In this document: in pieces, positions 61,301 through 64,000 of the stretch | How positions within the stretch are numbered: position 1 is the stretch's first letter | Layout: each line of letters starts with the position of its first letter | Assembly: GCF_000745235.1 (NCBI RefSeq) | Contig: NZ_JQNL01000001.1 | Coordinates: 186,001-250,000, forward strand | Origin: Luteibacter mycovicinus | GTDB taxonomy: Bacteria > Pseudomonadota > Gammaproteobacteria > Xanthomonadales > Rhodanobacteraceae | DNA: 64,000 nt | Direction of reading: 5' to 3' | Made by a program: the position numbers and the translations under genes | Notes under the pieces: model-generated | The model's database searches: none | What the model was told of the DNA's origin: nothing | Seen by the model: the letters and a program-made list of their open reading frames with translations, nothing else

Positions 61301-61817
61301 CTTCCGTCTGCATGGTGCCCAGCTGCGACCGGATGGCATCCATCGCGGCCTTGCCCCGGTCGCTGTTGACCACCGCCACGGCCGCATCGAAGCCCTGCGT
61401 CTGACGCAGCTCGATCGTGGTTTTCAGTTCCGCGAACTTGTCGCCCAGGCGGGCGCCGACTTCCTTCAGCCGCGCAAGCTGCGCCGGATTGTCCCTGAGG
61501 GCATCGCGCACGGTGTCGAGTCGGGCCGGTACGCCCGCGACAGCCGCGCGATAGGGCTCGAGGTAGCGATCGTTGCCGGTGAGCAGGAACCCACGCTGTC
61601 CGGTCTCCGCATCCTGCGCGCTGGAAAGGATCTCACTCAGCGCCGTGACGGTCTGCTGGGAGTGAATGACTTTCTCGTTGTTGTCGCGGATGCTCCGGAT
61701 ATTCTGCCAGGCAAGCAGACCCGTCACGAGGAAAAATACGATGACGACGATAAGTGCCAGCGATGTGCGCTGGTCCACCGCGCGTGAGCGCGATGCGCCG
61801 GAAACCTGAGAAGTCAT
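58365..61817 (-). CDS. CHASE3-GAF hybrid histidine kinase with three C-terminal receivers
   Basis: The 1150-aa membrane sensor has membrane helices (about 18-37 and 193-213) around a periplasmic CHASE3 domain, a GAF domain (about 235-375), a long coiled coil (about 380-480), HisKA (FLANMSHELRTPLNS, about 483-550), HATPase (about 595-710; GGTGLGLSISVELSRLLGG) and three receivers (about 760-875, 882-1000, 1028-1150). The phosphoacceptor Asps lie in VLDVGLPDQSG, VLDLSLPDASG and LMDVMMPVMDG. It heads a three-gene operon with CheR and a receiver-kinase-receiver. The ligand is unknown. Confidence 0.92.
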   Translation of the reverse strand: MTSQVSGASRSRAVDQRTSLALIVVIVFFLVTGLLAWQNIRSIRDNNEKVIHSQQTVTALSEILSSAQDAETGQRGFLLTGNDRYLEPYRAAVAGVPARLDTVRDALRDNPAQLARLKEVGARLGDKFAELKTTIELRQTQGFDAAVAVVNSDRGKAAMDAIRSQLGTMQTEELALRDKRVAEMTSAYSSALTSGILSALLGVALTVVVGVLIRNASRARQRSEWLQAGQLELASVMRGDQGTDELGANVLAFLARFLNAQAGALFVNAATFFERIGVYGLAPGHDTVERFLPTEGLLGQAAAEQRMLVVNDVPDGYLSVGSALGKEKPRQLVMLPVLVDGEVNGVLELGFFRPIDDDALTLLDEVASDIGVALRSATYRAELSRLLEETRRQSDSLQHQSEELRASNEELEEQSRALKQSQHELEQQQAELEQTNAHLEEQASQLEVQRDDLYRANEQIEAKAEEVQRASRYKSDFLANMSHELRTPLNSALILSKLLADNPRGNLTEEQVKFARTIHSSGNDLLTLINDILDLSKIEAGHIAIQPEPFAVDRMVNGLIPGFQPIAEQKGLSFEVTMSPGCPAVLDTDRQRLEQILRNLLSNAFKFTEEGGVRVDVSAGTQGDVVFTVSDTGIGIPIEQQRRIFDAFQQADGTISRKYGGTGLGLSISVELSRLLGGGITVESEVGQGSTFILTLPLSIADAGVDAAASSASPARPRIAASGQGHAPPPRVETPAPAPAIVPRIPDDREDEADNRRVILVIEDDEAFARIVLDLVREMNFRGLVATSAQEALALARKFLPHAIVLDVGLPDQSGLSVLDILKRDVRTRHIPIHVVSAEDHSHAALSMGAIGYLIKPVRRPQLVEVLDKLDARLSRDVRRVLVVEDDDVQRDAIRSLLSTADVETVDAGTAAECLELLKSQTFDCMVLDLSLPDASGLALLETLSAEGIYAFPPVIVYTGRDLTAEEESRLRVYSRSIIIKGAKSPERLLDEVSLFLHQVVTDLPAEHQRMIQEAQHRDAVLEGRRILVVEDDVRNVYALINILEPRGCVLTVARNGKEAIEALNKAADVDGQPMDLVLMDVMMPVMDGLTATRHIRSDFRWKKLPIITLTAKAMPDDQETCLAAGASDYMAKPLDVDKLLSLVRVWLAR

Positions 61818-62010
61818 ACCGCCTGTCCAAAGCCGCCCTGTTAGCTGCCTAAGATATCATGACGGTCCCGACAGTCTCGCCCACCATGTGTTGCCAAAGC
61901 GCCGGTGTGCAAGCGATTCGAGAGGTCATTTTTCACACCCTCTTCACGACGATCCATCCGGAAGTCGTCATGGCCTTGGCATGTTACCCCGTCGAATCGC
62001 GGGCACCCGA

Positions 62011-62886
62011 TCACCTGGCAGCGCTGTGCACTTCCGCGACGTAGCCGCCAGGGAACTGCAGCATCGCGGCGCGGCGATCCCTTTCCGCATGGATGTCGAC
62101 CAGGACCTTTACGCCATTGTCGCGCGCACGTGCCAGCGTCGCGTCCAGATCGCCGACCTCGTAGCCCGTGGTTTCCGCGCCATAGGGCCAGTCGAGGTGC
62201 CCATCCGTCACCAGCACAGTCGCCTTGCCGTAGCCCGATTCGATACGGATACGACGGAACACGCCGCTCTTGCCGCCGATATCCGCCACCGGAGCGGCAC
62301 GCTCGTCCGATACGACCTTGCCATGCGCGAAAGCGACGAACGCCTTGACGAAAACGTCAGCCGACTGCACCGGCAGATAGATGCGGTTCTCGGGCACGTG
62401 CGCCAGTGGGGCGTATTCGGATTTCTTCGTGTGCCAGTAGAGCTGCATGTTCACGCCGCCCGGCCACGTCACCACCGCGTCGCGACCGATGGGATCATCG
62501 AAGGGCGCCACCAGCGTAGCGGCGCCTGCATGATTGGCCGCCCTGACCGCCTCATCCAGATCGGTCACCAGATAACCCGTGCGCTCCAGCCCGAACGGAT
62601 ACGGCACCGGTGTGCGGAAGCCGAATACGGAGATCGCGCCCACGGGGCTCTTCACCAGCTGAGATGACGTCGACGATGGCGTCGGAGTGACCGTGACGAC
62701 GGCTTGCGGCGTGGACTGACCGCCGAACGTCGCGGCAAAACTGCGCACGAACGCGTCGACGTCGCCGGGGGCCACATAGACGTGCGTCGTGTCATATTGC
62801 GGCCCGACCGAATAATCCTGCGTCGCGGCGAACGAGGCTGGAGCGACGAACAGGGCCATGGCGGCAAGAAGAACGTGTGATCGCAT
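62011..62886 (-). CDS. Secreted VOC/glyoxalase-fold protein
   Basis: The 291-aa protein has a signal peptide (MRSHVLLAAMALFVAPASFAA) and two VOC-like beta-alpha-beta repeats (about 30-155 and 165-285) with paired GYLVTDLDEAV and GYEVGDLDATLARARDNG motifs. VOC proteins bind a metal and act as glyoxalases, dioxygenases or resistance proteins; a periplasmic one is unusual. Its function is not evident. The 193-bp gap upstream of its stop (61818-62010) contains nothing I can call. Confidence 0.75.
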   Translation of the reverse strand: MRSHVLLAAMALFVAPASFAATQDYSVGPQYDTTHVYVAPGDVDAFVRSFAATFGGQSTPQAVVTVTPTPSSTSSQLVKSPVGAISVFGFRTPVPYPFGLERTGYLVTDLDEAVRAANHAGAATLVAPFDDPIGRDAVVTWPGGVNMQLYWHTKKSEYAPLAHVPENRIYLPVQSADVFVKAFVAFAHGKVVSDERAAPVADIGGKSGVFRRIRIESGYGKATVLVTDGHLDWPYGAETTGYEVGDLDATLARARDNGVKVLVDIHAERDRRAAMLQFPGGYVAEVHSAAR

Positions 62887-63004
62887 GATGGATTCCGGGG
62901 GCGAGTCGCAGAAGGCACGAAGACCTCATTCTGCGTCCTGCTCCACACACGATTCCAGCATCCCGCTATCGCACGAGGACGCCGTGCGATTGAATTCGCC
63001 AACG

Positions 63005-63721
63005 TCAGTCGAGGCCCGTTTTACCGGGGGACCAATACGCCTTAGACGTCATGCGCGCCCGAGACACACCCAGTGCCTTCAGCGCGCGGCTGGCGTGCTG
63101 TATCGATGTCGCCTTGCCCGTAAGAACAAAGCTGGCCGGTGTGGCGGCCAGCGCGGCGAAGCGGCGCTCTACGGCCGGGAAATGGGCGTCCTCCGGCAAA
63201 CGCTCGTGAATTTCCACACCCTCGAGCGCCAGCCGGGCGATGACCTCACCGGCACGGGCTGCGTGACTGACCTCCAGGATGCCGTGCAGTTTCTGATGGG
63301 GGAACCGCTGGGCAACGGCATACACCAGACCCATCGAGGTTTCGTCACCGAATACCACGGGCTCGCCTTGCACACCGCTCAGATCGAGGGATGCACGAGG
63401 GCCGAAAACATCGCATGGCACACCTGGCATCACACCCCGAAGCCACTGGGCACCAGGCCCGTCTCCGTGCGCATAGCCCACAATCCTTGCTCTTCCCGAT
63501 ATCGCATTCCAGTCGACGGGCGTGAAGGTTCGGGCCGTGAACGCGGATCCCATGGCGACCTGCACTTTTTGCCCGGGTGCCCACGCCACGTCTCTGAAGG
63601 CGTCGCTCTGCAGCGAAATCAAATGGAATCCGCCCGCAAGGGTCTCGACCGCGGTCACCTGCGCCTGCTTCATGAACATGCGGATCAGCGTCTTCCCGAA
63701 CCGGCCGGGCTGCCCCGTCAT
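63005..63721 (-). CDS. Siderophore-interacting protein (FAD ferric reductase)
   Basis: The 238-aa protein matches the SIP/ViuB family: an N-terminal FAD-binding barrel (about 15-110; flavin-binding ARTFTPVDW) and a C-terminal NAD(P)H-binding domain (about 120-238; SKAYWSPGKTG near the end). It reduces ferric siderophores in the cytosol to release iron. It is translationally coupled to an upstream O-methyltransferase (ATGA overlap). It may serve iron taken up by the Fur-linked receptor at 14352, though that is far away. Confidence 0.85.
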   Translation of the reverse strand: MTGQPGRFGKTLIRMFMKQAQVTAVETLAGGFHLISLQSDAFRDVAWAPGQKVQVAMGSAFTARTFTPVDWNAISGRARIVGYAHGDGPGAQWLRGVMPGVPCDVFGPRASLDLSGVQGEPVVFGDETSMGLVYAVAQRFPHQKLHGILEVSHAARAGEVIARLALEGVEIHERLPEDAHFPAVERRFAALAATPASFVLTGKATSIQHASRALKALGVSRARMTSKAYWSPGKTGLD

Positions 63722-64000
63722 CGCACGAACACCGAATATTCGTTGCCCCGCCCTTCGCTCACCGGGATGGGCTGTGACAGGTAGCCGTGCGTCGGATCGC
63801 GCACATAGTCGAGGTAGTCGTTGCCGTGATCGAAGGCGTTCTCCGCCAGTATGACCGCCCCCGACGTGAGATGAGGTTCGAGCAGTTTGAGTATCGGCAG
63901 ATAGAGGCTGAAGGCGCCATCGAGCAGCACCATGTCGATGGGGCCACCCACGTCCAACAGCGTCTCGCGCGCATCGCCGACCCTGATATCCACGAACTCC
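63718..64000 (-). CDS. O-methyltransferase (SAM-dependent), partial, runs off the right edge
   Basis: The visible C-terminal part (about 93 residues) carries VGDARETL, the acidic loop MVLLDGAFSLYLPILKLLEPHL and AVILAENA. The reading frame stays open past 64000 (codons for Glu-Phe precede the GTG at 63993), so this is the 3' end of a longer gene. The pattern matches class I catechol O-methyltransferase-like enzymes. It overlaps the SIP gene by 4 bp, so it may act in the same pathway. Confidence 0.8.
   Translation of the reverse strand, partial: EFVDIRVGDARETLLDVGGPIDMVLLDGAFSLYLPILKLLEPHLTSGAVILAENAFDHGNDYLDYVRDPTHGYLSQPIPVSEGRGNEYSVFVR

Noticed and set aside
60192..61787. A 531-codon open frame opposite the CHASE3-GAF hybrid kinase, and similar ones opposite the receptors at 18984-20165, 50755-52086 and 54151-55446
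   Set aside because: All lie entirely within genes supported by motifs on the other strand and show low-complexity Arg/His/Gln-rich products.
61859..62044. A 61-codon frame between the hybrid kinase and the VOC gene
   Set aside because: It overlaps the VOC gene's 3' end on the opposite strand, has no ribosome-binding site and no recognisable product.
1..64000. tRNA, rRNA, CRISPR arrays, transposases, integrase genes and prophage genes
   Set aside because: I read for them and found none. No tRNA-like cloverleaf, spaced repeat array or mobile-element gene could be supported.

Overview
The window is 64 kb of very GC-rich chromosome with no RNA genes, no CRISPR array and no insertion sequence that I can see. 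The many TonB-dependent receptors, the FecI/FecR signalling, the palindromes with perfect CRP/Clp half-sites, the GTAG-type REP-like hairpin and the closeness of most proteins to Xanthomonadales families suggest a free-living or plant/soil gammaproteobacterium of the Rhodanobacteraceae (Luteibacter/Dyella-like). The genus is an inference from gene content; nothing here fixes it.

Left part (1-11 kb): a lipoprotein, two divergent L,D-transpeptidases of different families (YkuD_2 type and YcbB type), a 2OG-Fe(II) dioxygenase, a BON-domain periplasmic protein with a glycine-rich membrane stress protein, an AT-hook protein overlapping a bestrophin channel, a PiT phosphate transporter divergent from a CHAD (polyphosphate-binding) protein, and a secreted GH18 chitinase with a GlcNAc-type operator upstream. 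Next come a CheB-CheR-PAS-HWE histidine kinase fusion with its single-domain response regulator (10.6-14.2 kb), and a siderophore receptor with a good Fur box.

16.6-22.1 kb holds a compact cell-surface signalling unit: ECF sigma factor, FecR anti-sigma factor, TonB receptor with an STN signalling domain, and a translationally coupled histidine acid phosphatase/phytase. It looks like a system that senses, dephosphorylates and imports phytate-like or other organophosphate compounds. 22.3-26.1 kb holds an HD-GYP c-di-GMP phosphodiesterase and a methyl-accepting chemotaxis protein. Their upstream regions share one architecture: a sigma-28 -10 element, TGCAAA, then a perfect Clp/CRP palindrome just downstream of the predicted start point. 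This is the most interesting regulatory observation in the window.

26-46 kb is transport and small-molecule metabolism: an AI-2E/PerM-type exporter, a DUF2252 protein, an MFS pump with a divergent AraC regulator, a CPA1 antiporter, an AttEFGH-like ABC transporter operon with a lipocalin-like (CrtC fold) secreted protein, a PRISE-like SDR with a divergent LysR regulator, a MarR-FUSC-DUF1656-HlyD-OMF efflux operon, and a succinyl-CoA:acetate CoA-transferase. 46-50 kb has a PAS-GGDEF diguanylate cyclase and a TetR/MFS divergent pair with two matching operators. 50.4-55.9 kb has two tandem TonB receptors, one stand-alone and one Oar-like with a carboxypeptidase-type N-terminal domain. They are separated by a strong hairpin from a three-gene overlapping sensory operon (CHASE3-GAF hybrid kinase with three receivers, CheR, and a receiver-kinase-receiver protein) that lacks CheB. 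The window ends with a secreted VOC protein and a siderophore-interacting flavoprotein coupled to an O-methyltransferase that runs off the right edge.
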